Below are positions 57,001 to 64,000 of a stretch of 64,000 nucleotides of DNA, in pieces; the stretch's first letter is position 1, and the number at the start of each line of letters is the position of its first letter. The notes below the pieces were generated by a model. It did no database searches, was not told where the DNA came from, and worked only from the letters and a program-made list of their open reading frames with translations. This stretch comes from Chitinophagaceae bacterium. GTDB taxonomy: Bacteria; Bacteroidota; Bacteroidia; Chitinophagales; Chitinophagaceae. Both the position numbers and the translations under genes were made by a program. The DNA lies in contig JAOAGO010000013.1 of assembly GCA_026415715.1 (NCBI GenBank), positions 1 to 64,000 on the forward strand. The letters run 5' to 3'.

Positions 57001-57171
57001 CCGCCAAAACAGGTAAAAGATGCCTACGCCGAACTGTCTGAAAAAATAGACGAACAAATTAATCGCTACAAGACCATCCTTTCCGCCGATGTCAGCGCAT
57101 TAAATCAGCTGGTACACGAAAAACGGTTGCCCGTATTCGGTGTTAAGGAAAGCGAAACCAAAGATAAATAA
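54028..57171 (+). CDS. Large secreted Asp-box (VPS10/sortilin-like) beta-propeller protein
   Basis: 1047 residues from the ATG at 54028 (the frame opens at a TTG 18 bases earlier); signal peptide MKNIIPIFYLFLFVKPISAQ. At least ten Asp-box motifs are visible (TTDGGSNWTN, SDDGGKTWKN, TTDGGKTWRK, STDGGETWKN, SNDAGETW, SQDAGKTFKS, SFDGGVNW, SKDGGKNWEN, TEDYGKTWK, SYDDGASW), giving two seven-blade propellers over about residues 40-740. A beta-sandwich follows (DDSTKLTIDILDKNRKK, GDYFAKFKTG), then a helical C-terminal part. There is no T9SS sorting domain, unlike the propeller gene at the left edge. This is the glycosyl-hydrolase-annotated WD40/YVTN/BNR group; whether it is an enzyme is unknown. 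Confidence 0.85.
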   Translation: MKNIIPIFYLFLFVKPISAQTYSRHYLKNDSVFFKHIKYRLVGPFRGGRSAAVAGSIRHKTTFYFGATGGGVWKTTDGGSNWTNISDKYFGGSIGAVAVAPSDETIIYVGEGEVTMRGNVSEGINGIWRSDDGGKTWKNLGLKDTRHIVRIVIHPKNPDIVWVAAMGHLFGPNEERGVFKTTDGGKTWRKTLYVNHQTGCSELVMEPGNPNVLYAGTWRVIRTPYSLESGGEGSGLWKSTDGGETWKNISGNKGLPKGIWGIVGVAVAPSNPDRVYAIIENKDGGLFMSNDAGETWTLQSNDNNIRQRAWYYTKVYVDPKNENKVYCPNVEFWVSQDAGKTFKSIPTPHGDHHDLWIDPEDGNRMIVADDGGAQVSFDGGVNWSTYLNQPTAQIYRVSADNAFPYRIMGGQQDNTAFRIKSRTYGAAITAADMEVAAGSESGYVVADPLNPEITYGGNYQGMLQRLDHRTGESRLINVWPVDNMGAGAEAAKYRFQWNFPIFFSPHNPKKLYAAGNHLFVTENEGRSWQIISPDLTTNDKSKQMSSGGPITKDNTSVEYYCTIFTACESPLEKDLLWTGSDDGLIHVSKDGGKNWENVTPKNCPSFMMWNCVEPDPFKNGAAYFVGTRYKSDDFKPYIYKTEDYGKTWKLIVNGIPPLHFVRALRADRKRKGLLYAGTEYGMYISYDDGASWRPFQLNLPVVPITDLAIKNNDLIVATQGRSFYILDDLSVVQQRQDEILQKNLHVFDVNPAYRMPGVSRRGGTRTVSAPLRNVGMNPPNGVVFHYYLKKADDSTKLTIDILDKNRKKIKTFSTQAKDDKLEVNPGMNMFEWDMLFPAAERLEGLVLWNGFPAGHKAAPGDYFAKFKTGSDSAEVKFTILPDPNYKVSQEEYEEQVNFLNTVKEKFNEIIKTIRNIRELRQQLNEFKARNGKNMPSEIKQQIDTIIRKITNVEDALHQTKAKSSQDVLNFPIMLDDKLAGLYNVAASGHGAPPKQVKDAYAELSEKIDEQINRYKTILSADVSALNQLVHEKRLPVFGVKESETKDK

Positions 57172-57291
57172 AATCAGCTCGGGCATTATTGTTTTACATC
57201 CGATACGGCGCCTCTCGCTCCGTAGGTTATGCCAAACCTTATTTCACCGGGAGGCAGACCGCTTCTCCGGCTGCATTTACCGAAAATGAAA

Positions 57292-57299
57292 TAACTTGC
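57292..57299 (+). promoter_or_regulatory. Possible -7 box for tRNA-Arg
   Basis: TAACTTGC, one mismatch from TAnnTTTG, 20 bases before the mature tRNA start. The spacing is close to that at tRNA-Ala, which supports it. Confidence 0.3.
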
Positions 57300-57319
57300 A
57301 ACCCGATTCATTAAAGTCA

Positions 57320-57391
57320 GGTCTCGTAGTACAATGGATAGTACACAGGTCTCCGGAACCTGGGATTCTGGTTCGATTCCAGACGAGACTA
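57320..57391 (+). tRNA. tRNA-Arg (anticodon CCG)
   Basis: Cloverleaf: acceptor GGTCTCG/CGAGACT (G-U at the first pair), T8-A9, D stem GTAC/GTAC, anticodon stem CAGGT/ACCTG with loop CTCCGGA giving anticodon CCG, and T arm TCTGG-TTCGATT-CCAGA. Discriminator A at 57391; 3' CCA not encoded. Confidence 0.94.
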
Positions 57392-57449
57392 CAAATTATT
57401 ATGCAGCTTTTTTGCTCAAGTATCATTATTCTGCAAACCGCCTTTCGCC

Positions 57450-58505
57450 ATGCAAGAACAAACCTTCCGAAATATCCGACACCTGGATTCCGCAGCGCTG
57501 GATGAATATCTGAAGCAGAAAGGCGAACCTTCTTTCCGTACAAAACAAATAGAAGAATGGTTGTGGAAAAAAGGCGTTTCTTCGTTCGAAGCCATGACCA
57601 ATATCTCCAAAAAGCTGAGAGAACAATTACAGGAAGATTTTTTCTTACCGGCGCTTTCGGTACATGCATTTCAGAAAGCGGCCGACGATACTATAAAACT
57701 TCGCTTTAAAACCTTCGACGGCCATTTTATTGAAGGCGTGCTCATTCCCGCAGAACGTCGCTACACCGCATGCGTTTCATCGCAGGTTGGTTGCTCGCTC
57801 AACTGCCGCTTTTGCGCCACGGGCTATCTCGGCAGAAAAAGAAACCTCTTCTTTGATGAAATTTTTGACCAGGTAGTTTTGCTCAATCAAACCAGCCTTA
57901 CACATTTCAATCATCCTCTCACCAATATCGTGTTTATGGGAATGGGCGAGCCGTTACTGAATTATTCCAACGTACGGAAAGCCATAGAACGTATAACCTC
58001 AACCGACGGGCTCGCCATGAGCCCCAGACGAATTACCGTTTCCACCGCAGGGATTGCCAAAGCCATCAGGCGACTGGCAGACGATAAACTAAGATGCAAA
58101 CTGGCCCTTTCGTTGCATGCCGCCAACGATGCCAAGCGAAGCCGGGTAATGAATATAAACGAAACCAACAACATTGCAACGCTTATTGAAGCATTGAATT
58201 ATTTCTATCATCAAACCCGGAATGAAATCACCTTTGAATATATCCTGCTCAAAAATTTTAATGATACGCTCAAAGACGCCGAAGAACTCGTAAAGCTCTA
58301 TCGCCAGACAGACGGCGCGGATTTAATCAACATCATTGAATACAACCCCATAGATTTTGCCCGCTTCGAAAAGCCCGACGAACAAACTATTCATCGTTTT
58401 ACCGAATATCTGCGCAATAAAAAAGTAAACGTACGCATACGTAAAAGCCGCGGCAAAGATATTGATGCTGCCTGCGGCCAGCTGGCCAACAAAGCCCTCG
58501 CCTGA
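57450..58505 (+). CDS. rlmN: 23S rRNA (adenine-2503-C2)-methyltransferase
   Basis: 351 residues. Radical-SAM enzyme that methylates C2 of A2503 in 23S rRNA and A37 in some tRNAs. The CX3CX2C cluster motif is CSLNCRFC at residues 115-122, preceded by SSQVG; GMGEPLLNY, STAGIAKAIRRLA and LSLHAANDAKRS follow; the second catalytic Cys is in DAACGQLAN near the C-terminus. Complete. Transcribed rightward 58 bases after tRNA-Arg. Confidence 0.96.
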   Translation: MQEQTFRNIRHLDSAALDEYLKQKGEPSFRTKQIEEWLWKKGVSSFEAMTNISKKLREQLQEDFFLPALSVHAFQKAADDTIKLRFKTFDGHFIEGVLIPAERRYTACVSSQVGCSLNCRFCATGYLGRKRNLFFDEIFDQVVLLNQTSLTHFNHPLTNIVFMGMGEPLLNYSNVRKAIERITSTDGLAMSPRRITVSTAGIAKAIRRLADDKLRCKLALSLHAANDAKRSRVMNINETNNIATLIEALNYFYHQTRNEITFEYILLKNFNDTLKDAEELVKLYRQTDGADLINIIEYNPIDFARFEKPDEQTIHRFTEYLRNKKVNVRIRKSRGKDIDAACGQLANKALA

Positions 58506-58929
58506 GTCTTTTTCACAAACCATTAAAACTTCCCTTTAAACCTCGTTCTTCGCTCAAAGTCAAACTCATGTTCTGACACAATGCGAAACGGAGAATTTCA
58601 ATAAATGTTTCAATCAAAGTGTTAGTTTGGTTTTTTGACAGAGTGATTGTTTAGAGGCTGCCGGCAGCAAATACTTCGTTCATCGGTAGAGTACCGCACC
58701 TGAACCGATTTTTCGAGGTTCGGTATCGCTGCCGCTCTCCCGATAAATAGGGGGGAAAGCCCTGCGGGCGGTGCAGCCCTTCGTCTTCCGTATCGCTGAT
58801 CGGCATGAAAAGTGACAGATAAAATATTTCAGATAAGATTACATGAAAAACCAACACCCTTAACATTTTTTTGTAACCGGAAACAAAAAGTTATATGTAT
58901 TTCATTCGTCAAACTTAAAACACAGCACT
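58506..58929. other. Intergenic region, palindrome-rich core
   Basis: 424 bases with no convincing gene. The flanks are AT-rich. The core (about 58650-58800) is GC-richer and holds several inverted repeats described separately. An ORF of 71 codons on the minus strand covers the core but runs through the palindromes and has no recognisable family. A run of T residues and TATGTATTTC near 58890-58905 could belong to the promoter of the following gene. Confidence 0.6.
58657..58721. repeat. Cluster of inverted repeats (REP-like or structured RNA)
   Basis: Three structures in 65 bases: a perfect 12-base palindrome GCTGCCGGCAGC at 58657-58668; a perfect 5-bp hairpin CGGTA-GAG-TACCG at 58684-58696; and a longer hairpin at 58702-58721 (GAACCGA, loop TTTT, TCGAGGTTC, with a small bulge). 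None is followed by a T-tract, so these are not simple terminators. Confidence 0.5.
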
Positions 58930-59592
58930 ATGAAAAAAATCATTTTGGTTGCCCTCTTCGCCGGCCTTGCCGCTTATCAAACAAATGCACAACGCATACC
59001 CGGGCGTCGCGGAGAGCCTAAAGAAAATCAAGGGCCTCATCAAAAACAACACTACGGCGCTTTACTGAAAGATCTCAATCTCACGGAAACGCAAAAAGAA
59101 CAAATCAAAAAGGAAAATGAAGCGTTTCGGAAAAAAATGCAGGAATTAAAGAACAACGAAAACATCACCGTAAAAGAATGGAAAATGCAAAGAGAAAAAC
59201 TCTTTAAAGAACACAAAGAAAATCTTCAGCAGGTTTTGACAGATGAACAAAAAACAAAGCTGGAAAAAATAAAAGCTGACAGAAAAAAAGAAATGGAGCA
59301 GCGTACGGAAAAAAGGGCTGAACAAATCAAAAAAGAATTAGGCCTTACCGATGCCCAGGCCGAAGCCTTCAGAAAAAACAGGCAGGAACTGGCCGAAAAA
59401 ATAAAATCTGTCAAAGAAAATCAAAGCCTGTCGAAAGAACAGAAAAAAGAACAGATAAGGGAGTTGATGCAAAAACATAACGAGTGGCTGAAGTCAAACC
59501 TGACGCCGGAGCAGTATGAAAAGCTGAAAGAAATGCGTAAAGACCGTTTCAAAAAACCAAAACGCTCAAGGCCCGTCGGTCTCATCAGTTAA
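58930..59592 (+). CDS. Secreted protein with two tandem Spy/CpxP-like helical repeats
   Basis: 220 residues with signal peptide (MKKIILVALFAGLAAYQTNA). Two similar units follow: LNLTETQKEQIKKENEAFRK...LTDEQKTKLEKI (about residues 48-118) and LGLTDAQAEAFRKNRQELAE...LTPEQYEKLKEM (about 138-205), each with paired LTxxQ motifs as in Spy and CpxP, periplasmic all-helical chaperones that form a cradle for unfolded proteins. The protein is very rich in Lys and Glu. Spy itself has one such unit, so this looks like an internal duplication. A periplasmic chaperone or metal/stress role is inferred from the motifs. A clear terminator follows. Confidence 0.72.
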   Translation: MKKIILVALFAGLAAYQTNAQRIPGRRGEPKENQGPHQKQHYGALLKDLNLTETQKEQIKKENEAFRKKMQELKNNENITVKEWKMQREKLFKEHKENLQQVLTDEQKTKLEKIKADRKKEMEQRTEKRAEQIKKELGLTDAQAEAFRKNRQELAEKIKSVKENQSLSKEQKKEQIRELMQKHNEWLKSNLTPEQYEKLKEMRKDRFKKPKRSRPVGLIS

Positions 59593-59617
59593 TCCCTGTG
59601 AATTCACGAATAAAAGG

Positions 59618-59641
59618 CTCCGGAAAATTCCGGAGTTTTTT
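59618..59641 (+). terminator. Rho-independent terminator after the Spy-like gene
   Basis: Perfect 8-bp stem CTCCGGAA / TTCCGGAG with a two-base loop, followed at once by six T residues; 26 bases after the stop codon. Confidence 0.9.
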
Positions 59642-59754
59642 ATTTTATCCCTTTGCCGGACCAAAGCCGCTAAGAACGAAATCCCCGCATTTAGTTCATT
59701 TTTGAATCTCTTCCGGTTTCAAAGAATATCTCAGCAAACCCGTTCCGTTTTTAT

Positions 59755-59762
59755 TACTTTTG
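59755..59762 (+). promoter_or_regulatory. Putative -7 box for the phosphatase-hisS operon
   Basis: TACTTTTG, exact TAnnTTTG match, ending 5 bases before the ATG at 59768. If it is used, the mRNA would start at or near the start codon. Confidence 0.4.
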
Positions 59763-59767
59763 CCCCT

Positions 59768-60238
59768 ATGAAAATTTTAATGGTTTGTTTGGGAAACATT
59801 TGCCGGAGCCCTATGGCCGAAGGCATTCTGAAAAAGTTGGTTAAGCAATATAACTTAAACTGGGAGGTAGCCAGCGCCGGCACTAATGATTATCATAGAG
59901 GCGAGCCCCCGCATCCGTTGGCAAGAAAAGTATGCCATATACATGGAATCAATATTGACTCTATCCGCAAGCGAAAATTTTGTGCTACCGATTTTAAAGA
60001 ATATGACAGAATTTATGCCATGGCTACTGATGTGCTGGAAGAGATGCGCTATATTGCCGGCAAGGATTTCGATGCCCGAAAAGCAGGATTGCTGATGGAT
60101 GAATTGTACCCGGGCCGCCGGATAAGCGTACCTGACCCCTGGTACGGGCCCGAAGATGCATTTCATCAGGCATACAAAATGATTGAAAATGCTTGTAAGG
60201 CTTTGGTTGAAAAATATGCAGTAACCTGCTGCTCCTGA
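59768..60238 (+). CDS. Low-molecular-weight protein-tyrosine phosphatase
   Basis: 156 residues from the ATG at 59768; the frame opens 22 residues earlier but the active-site loop of this family sits at the very N-terminus, so the later start is right. The CX5R(S) loop is CLGNICRS with nucleophile Cys7 and Arg13; the general-acid Asp is in VPDPWYG near residue 118. Cytoplasmic; removes phosphate from tyrosine residues, and in many bacteria acts on tyrosine kinases of polysaccharide export. First gene of a rightward run with hisS (18 bases) and the DUF4836 lipoprotein gene. Confidence 0.93.
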   Translation: MKILMVCLGNICRSPMAEGILKKLVKQYNLNWEVASAGTNDYHRGEPPHPLARKVCHIHGINIDSIRKRKFCATDFKEYDRIYAMATDVLEEMRYIAGKDFDARKAGLLMDELYPGRRISVPDPWYGPEDAFHQAYKMIENACKALVEKYAVTCCS

Positions 60239-60256
60239 TTATTTTTACATCATGTT

Positions 60257-61627
60257 ATGACCACACCGCCATCCATACCTCAGGGCACACGGGATTTTGG
60301 CCCGGATATCGTTTGCAAAAGAAATTTCATTTTTCAAACCATAAAACGATTTTTTGAACTCTACGCATTCCAGCCTCTCGAAACGCCGGCGCTGGAACAT
60401 CTGGATACTTTAATGGGAAAATACGGCGATGAAGGCGATAAATTGATTTTTAAAATTCTCAACAACGGCCTTGATCATCCCGAAAAACAACAAAAAGCCA
60501 GAGAAGAGTTTGAAAAAATCCTGCAGGGAAAAAATTCTTCCTTTATCACAGAAAGAGCGCTGAAATATGATTTAACGATTCCGTTGGCGCGTTATGTGGC
60601 CATGAATCATCAGCGAATAACATTTCCGTTTAAACGATTTCAGATACAACCCGTATGGCGTGCCGACCGCCCTCAGAAAGGCCGTTACCGCGAATTCTGG
60701 CAATGTGATGCCGATATCGTCGGCAGCCGCTCTTCACTGCATGAAGCCGAACTGGCCTTGCTTTGTCATGACGTGTTCACCGGACTGGGACTGAAAAATT
60801 ATTCGCTGCGGGTAAATCATCGCAAAATACTGGCCGGCTTATGCGAAACGATGGGCTGCAGCGAAAAATTAACACAGATAACTACCGCCATAGATAAACT
60901 GGAAAAAGCCGGATGGGAAAAAGTAAGCGCCGAGTTGCAAAAAGCAGGGCTTCTTCCGCAGCAAACCGATACCGTTCGTCAGTTCATTTCTATTACAGGA
61001 ACGACAGAAGAAGTGATAAAGCAACTGCAGGATTTAATGCCTCACTCATACGAAGCGGCTGCCGGGATTGAAGATATAAAATCATTTTTTTCCTGGCTGA
61101 AAAATATAACCATTCCAGTAGTGCTTGACCCTTCCCTGGCCCGGGGGCTGGATTATTATACAGGAATCATTTTTGAAATAAAAGCTCCGCCGGAAGTAAA
61201 AATGGGAAGCCTCGGCGGCGGCGGGCGCTACGATAACCTTACCGGACTCTTTGGCGTAACCGGCATATCCGGCGTGGGGATATCTTTCGGAATTGACCGG
61301 ATTTTTGACGTAATGGAAGAACTTTCGCTTTTCCCCGATTCTCTTAACGAAACAGCAAAACTTATATTTTTTAACCTGGGAATAACAGAAACAGAGGTTA
61401 CCTTTTCGCTGGCCAGGGAATTAAGAAATAAAGGGAACAGTGTAGATATTTATCCGGACAAAGTGAAACTGGACAAGCAGTTCAGATACGCAGAGAAAAA
61501 AAATATTCAATGGGCAGTCATCATCGGCGAGGAAGAAATCAAAACCCATACCGCAAAACTGAAAAACCTGAAAACGGGCGTTCAGCAAACACTGACTTTT
61601 ACAGAATTGCTCAATTTCTCTTTTTAA
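60257..61627 (+). CDS. hisS: Histidine-tRNA ligase
   Basis: 456 residues. Class II synthetase: PQGTRDFGPD near residues 8-17 (motif near the start of HisRS), motif 2 with RFQIQPVWRADRPQKGRYREFWQCD near 132-156 (described, not quoted in full in tools), the histidine-binding loops ARGLDYYTGIIFE near 295-307 and GGGGRYDNL near 317-325, and motif 3 GISFGIDRIFDV near 340. The C-terminal anticodon-binding domain follows (about 370-456). Complete. Precedes the DUF4836 lipoprotein gene by 14 bases. Confidence 0.96.
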   Translation: MTTPPSIPQGTRDFGPDIVCKRNFIFQTIKRFFELYAFQPLETPALEHLDTLMGKYGDEGDKLIFKILNNGLDHPEKQQKAREEFEKILQGKNSSFITERALKYDLTIPLARYVAMNHQRITFPFKRFQIQPVWRADRPQKGRYREFWQCDADIVGSRSSLHEAELALLCHDVFTGLGLKNYSLRVNHRKILAGLCETMGCSEKLTQITTAIDKLEKAGWEKVSAELQKAGLLPQQTDTVRQFISITGTTEEVIKQLQDLMPHSYEAAAGIEDIKSFFSWLKNITIPVVLDPSLARGLDYYTGIIFEIKAPPEVKMGSLGGGGRYDNLTGLFGVTGISGVGISFGIDRIFDVMEELSLFPDSLNETAKLIFFNLGITETEVTFSLARELRNKGNSVDIYPDKVKLDKQFRYAEKKNIQWAVIIGEEEIKTHTAKLKNLKTGVQQTLTFTELLNFSF

Positions 61628-61641
61628 AAAAAACTGAAATT

Positions 61642-63306
61642 ATGAAACCTGTCTTCAACTACCTGAAAATTGCCTTTTTCAGTATGGTAATTTTCATCTC
61701 CTGCACCTCAAAAAAATCAGATGTACCGGTGCCGAAAGAAACTGCATTTGTGGTACATATTAACGGCGCTTCTTTGAGTGAAAAACTTCCATGGGATGAA
61801 GTAAAAAATTCTTCCTGGTTTGAAGAAGCATTACAGCAGCCGGATAATGAATTTCTTCGCTCTGTTCTCAAAAATCCCGAAGAGTCGGGTGTGGATCTTA
61901 AAAAAGAGATGTATTTCTATATCATGGCACAGGGAAAACCGGGTTTGTTCTATAACGGATTTTATTCGAATCTGAGCGATTCCTCAAAGTTTTTAAAACT
62001 GCTACAAACGCTTTTGCCACAGACAACCCCGGAAAAAAAGGAAAATCTGCTCTATGTAGCCAACGATAATTTGGCTGTTGCGTGGAATAAAAATAAAGCC
62101 GTCGTAGTGAGCATTATGAATGAAAAGCAGGTTATAGGTGTTAATGATTCTACAAAAAAATTAATTACAAAAGACAGCCTTTTGGCCTTTGCCGGAAAAA
62201 TGTTTTCCCTGAAAAAAGGACAAAGTCTGGGAAGTGATTCCCGGTTTTCTGATTTGCTGAAAGAAAAAGGAGATATTCATTTCTGGTATAATACTTCTTT
62301 CATGACCGGTATGTTGCCGGCTATGCTGAGCCTTACAAAAATAGGCGAATTGATTTCTGAAAATGCTCTGGCCGCCGCTGTTTCGTTTGATAACGGAAAA
62401 ATTCATTTAGAAGGAAAGCAATATTATGGCAAAACAATGTCCGAACTATACAAAAAATATCCACCGGAAAATTTCGATGCAAACACTTTGAAAAAATTAC
62501 CGGCAGCCAATCCGCTTATGGTTTTTTCATTCAACTATCCGCCCGAAGGGTTAAAAGAATTTATCAAAACGTTGGGGCTGGACGGATTATTGAATATGTT
62601 TTTAGCCGAATCACAGCTCAGCATGGATGATTTTTTCAATGCACATAAAGGAGATTTATTGTTTTCTGTACTGGATGTGAAGCGCCCCGGAGCTTCAGAT
62701 GCGGTGTTAAATCAGCCAAAAGAAAATCTGAATACAGATAAAGAACCAAAGCCGGTTTTTCTTTTTGCCGGCGCAATAAAAGATAAAACGGCATTTGATA
62801 AGTTTACGGATGGATTAAACAAACTTCTGAAAAAAGAAGAAGGGGCTCCGTCTCCGGATTTCCAAAAGGTGAAATTCGTAGTGAAGGATGGTTGGTTCAT
62901 AGCCGGAAATGACCCCGAACAAATGAATCAGTTCGGTAACGCATCTGCCGATCATCCCTTCATCTCCAAAATAAAAGGGTATCCGATGGGCATGTTTGTG
63001 GATTTTCAGAAATTTTTCGAGAAAATACGTCCCGATATAGCCAAGAATGAAGAAATGATGAAGCTTGATGAAGCCCAAAAAACATGGAAAGAAATAGTTT
63101 TCACGGGAGGGACGTGGAAAAAAAATGGAGTCACATTTCAGGGCGATATTGTTTTAACGGATGCATCTGTAAACAGCCTGAAAAAGCTGAATCAGTTTTT
63201 ATCCCAGCTTTATGAAATTTCAAAGAAAGATGAAACCGGCGAGGATATTCAGGAACCGGCAAAAAACGATACGCTTACGGTGCCCGAACCGGATAAAACA
63301 CCCTGA
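61642..63306 (+). CDS. DUF4836 family lipoprotein
   Basis: 554 residues from the ATG at 61642 (the frame extends upstream into hisS, which is spurious). Start MKPVFNYLKIAFFSMVIFIS then lipid Cys21. Family features: VPVPKETAFVVHINGASLSEKL near residues 28-49, regularly spaced beta-strand/helix units, and the FVVKDGWFIAGNDPEQ segment near 412. DUF4836 proteins are surface or periplasmic lipoproteins of Bacteroidota with unknown function. The last 25 residues are charged and proline-rich. Co-transcribed with hisS by spacing. Confidence 0.82.
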   Translation: MKPVFNYLKIAFFSMVIFISCTSKKSDVPVPKETAFVVHINGASLSEKLPWDEVKNSSWFEEALQQPDNEFLRSVLKNPEESGVDLKKEMYFYIMAQGKPGLFYNGFYSNLSDSSKFLKLLQTLLPQTTPEKKENLLYVANDNLAVAWNKNKAVVVSIMNEKQVIGVNDSTKKLITKDSLLAFAGKMFSLKKGQSLGSDSRFSDLLKEKGDIHFWYNTSFMTGMLPAMLSLTKIGELISENALAAAVSFDNGKIHLEGKQYYGKTMSELYKKYPPENFDANTLKKLPAANPLMVFSFNYPPEGLKEFIKTLGLDGLLNMFLAESQLSMDDFFNAHKGDLLFSVLDVKRPGASDAVLNQPKENLNTDKEPKPVFLFAGAIKDKTAFDKFTDGLNKLLKKEEGAPSPDFQKVKFVVKDGWFIAGNDPEQMNQFGNASADHPFISKIKGYPMGMFVDFQKFFEKIRPDIAKNEEMMKLDEAQKTWKEIVFTGGTWKKNGVTFQGDIVLTDASVNSLKKLNQFLSQLYEISKKDETGEDIQEPAKNDTLTVPEPDKTP

Positions 63307-63416
63307 TTTGCCAACACGTTCAGCCGAATTTTTTATGAAAATCAAGGGCGGTAAGAACTCAAATATTTCAATTTCGTTTTTACCGATTTATTTTTATTTT
63401 ACGTTTTTTGAACGTC

Positions 63417-64000
63417 ATGATAATTGAAGTTTCAGGCCTGTTACCTTTGTTTTTTGAAGAGTCAAAAACAATAAATTCCGATATCTGGGGTAAGCAGATT
63501 TCATTTACCTGTGGAGAAAAAATACATATTACTGCACCTTCGGGAAGCGGAAAAACAACGTTGATGCATTACATCTACGGGTTACGCCATGATTATAATG
63601 GAGCGCTGAAAATTTTTTCAAAAAAGCTCTCAGCGTATACGCCGGAAGAAATGAGCGAACTTCGACGATGCCGAATCAGCATCGTATTTCAGGATCTCCG
63701 GTTGTTTCCCGAACTCACCATTCGCGAAAACCTGGAAGTGAAAAGACTACTGCATCCGTCTATACCGCTAAGCCTTATTGAAGAAATGACCGACAGACTC
63801 GGCATCTCAAACCGGTTAGATAAACCTGCAAAAATTTGTTCCATGGGCGAACAGCAACGCACAGCTATCATTCGCTCACTGTTACAGCCTTTTGAAATCC
63901 TGTTGCTGGATGAGCCGTTCAGCCATCTTGATGATGAGAATTGTCGGCTTTCCGCCCAACTGATTCAGGAAGTTGCCGAAAAACAAAACGCATGTATAAT
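63417..64000 (+). CDS. ABC transporter ATP-binding protein (LolD/FtsE-like), 3'-truncated by the window edge
   Basis: 194 residues from the ATG at 63417 to the right edge with no stop. Walker A is APSGSGKTTL near residues 40-49, the Q-loop is VFQDLRLFPELT near 91-102, the signature motif is CSMGEQQR (an unusual form of LSGGQ) and Walker B is ILLLDEPFSHLDD near 162-174. The length, Walker A and the DLRLFPELT stretch fit small ATPases of lipoprotein export (LolD) or MacB-like systems. The permease partner would be to the right of this window. First gene after a 110-base gap that begins a new unit. Confidence 0.85.
   Translation, partial: MIIEVSGLLPLFFEESKTINSDIWGKQISFTCGEKIHITAPSGSGKTTLMHYIYGLRHDYNGALKIFSKKLSAYTPEEMSELRRCRISIVFQDLRLFPELTIRENLEVKRLLHPSIPLSLIEEMTDRLGISNRLDKPAKICSMGEQQRTAIIRSLLQPFEILLLDEPFSHLDDENCRLSAQLIQEVAEKQNACI

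Noticed and set aside
57225-57245. Terminator after the large Asp-box gene
   Set aside because: Only a 5-bp stem (AGGTT/AACCT) without a following T-tract is present.
58651-58866. 71-codon minus-strand ORF across the palindrome-rich intergenic segment
   Set aside because: It runs through the inverted repeats, lacks any family resemblance, and is better explained as a by-product of the structured DNA.
1-64000. CRISPR array, insertion sequence, rRNA operon, riboswitch
   Set aside because: I saw no regularly spaced direct repeats, transposase motifs or terminal inverted repeats, conserved rRNA segments, or recognisable aptamer cores in the window.

Overview
The window looks like a chromosomal segment of a Bacteroidota bacterium, most likely from the Chitinophagales/Chitinophagaceae side. 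The reasons are a type IX secretion (T9SS) C-terminal sorting domain, DUF5686, PD40/TolB-like and DUF4836 proteins, CarboxypepD_reg-like/TonB-dependent receptors, a Bacteroidota-type tRNA-guanine transglycosylase, few visible Shine-Dalgarno sequences, and exact TAnnTTTG -7 promoter boxes upstream of several genes. Most of it is ordinary housekeeping and envelope content. I see no rRNA, CRISPR array, insertion sequence, integrase or phage module.

Layout. 1-10 kb: the 3' part of a secreted Asp-box propeller, a small secreted protein, an SDR oxidoreductase, and two large envelope proteins (DUF5686; PD40 plus barrel). 10-23 kb: an MBL hydrolase, a flippase, a di-haem peroxidase lipoprotein, rsmI, an M1 peptidase, a glycosyltransferase-rsmG pair, tgt, an LptF/G permease, a mitochondrial-type citrate synthase and tRNA-Ala(GGC). 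23-28 kb: the most accessory-looking block. It has a one-haem cytochrome-like lipoprotein divergent from a TonB-dependent receptor, which is followed by a 4-base-overlapping small lipoprotein and a small beta-barrel that ends at a clear terminator. 28-34 kb: a leftward run of pyrC, a MutS-like ATPase, an M1 aminopeptidase and a yifB-type gene. 34-38 kb: a Wzi/RemB-like barrel, then the surE-membrane protein-lpxB operon. 38-41.5 kb: an XRE-S24 regulator and a broken DUF5916 gene. 41.5-47.5 kb: a leftward run of guaA, a type-1 periplasmic-binding protein, an Lhr-type helicase and pdeM. 47.6-53 kb: a nuclease, an orphan response regulator, a GroES-like protein, a HerA-like ATPase, pyrH and a broken coiled-coil gene. 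53-64 kb: pdxH, a large Asp-box protein, tRNA-Arg(CCG), rlmN, a tandem Spy-like protein, an LMW phosphatase-hisS-DUF4836 run, and the start of an ABC ATPase.

The genes group functionally into RNA modification (rsmI, rsmG, tgt, rlmN), nucleotide synthesis (pyrC, pyrH, guaA, surE), envelope building (lpxB, the LptF/G permease, flippase, DUF5686, barrels) and DNA repair (lhr-pdeM, MutS-like). The points most worth a second look are the receptor/lipoprotein/barrel/cytochrome block at 23.2-27.5 kb, two multiply disrupted genes with readable full-length frames, a TGT without its zinc cysteines, a mitochondrial-type citrate synthase, a palindrome-rich intergenic segment near 58.7 kb, and promoter boxes lying almost on top of start codons.
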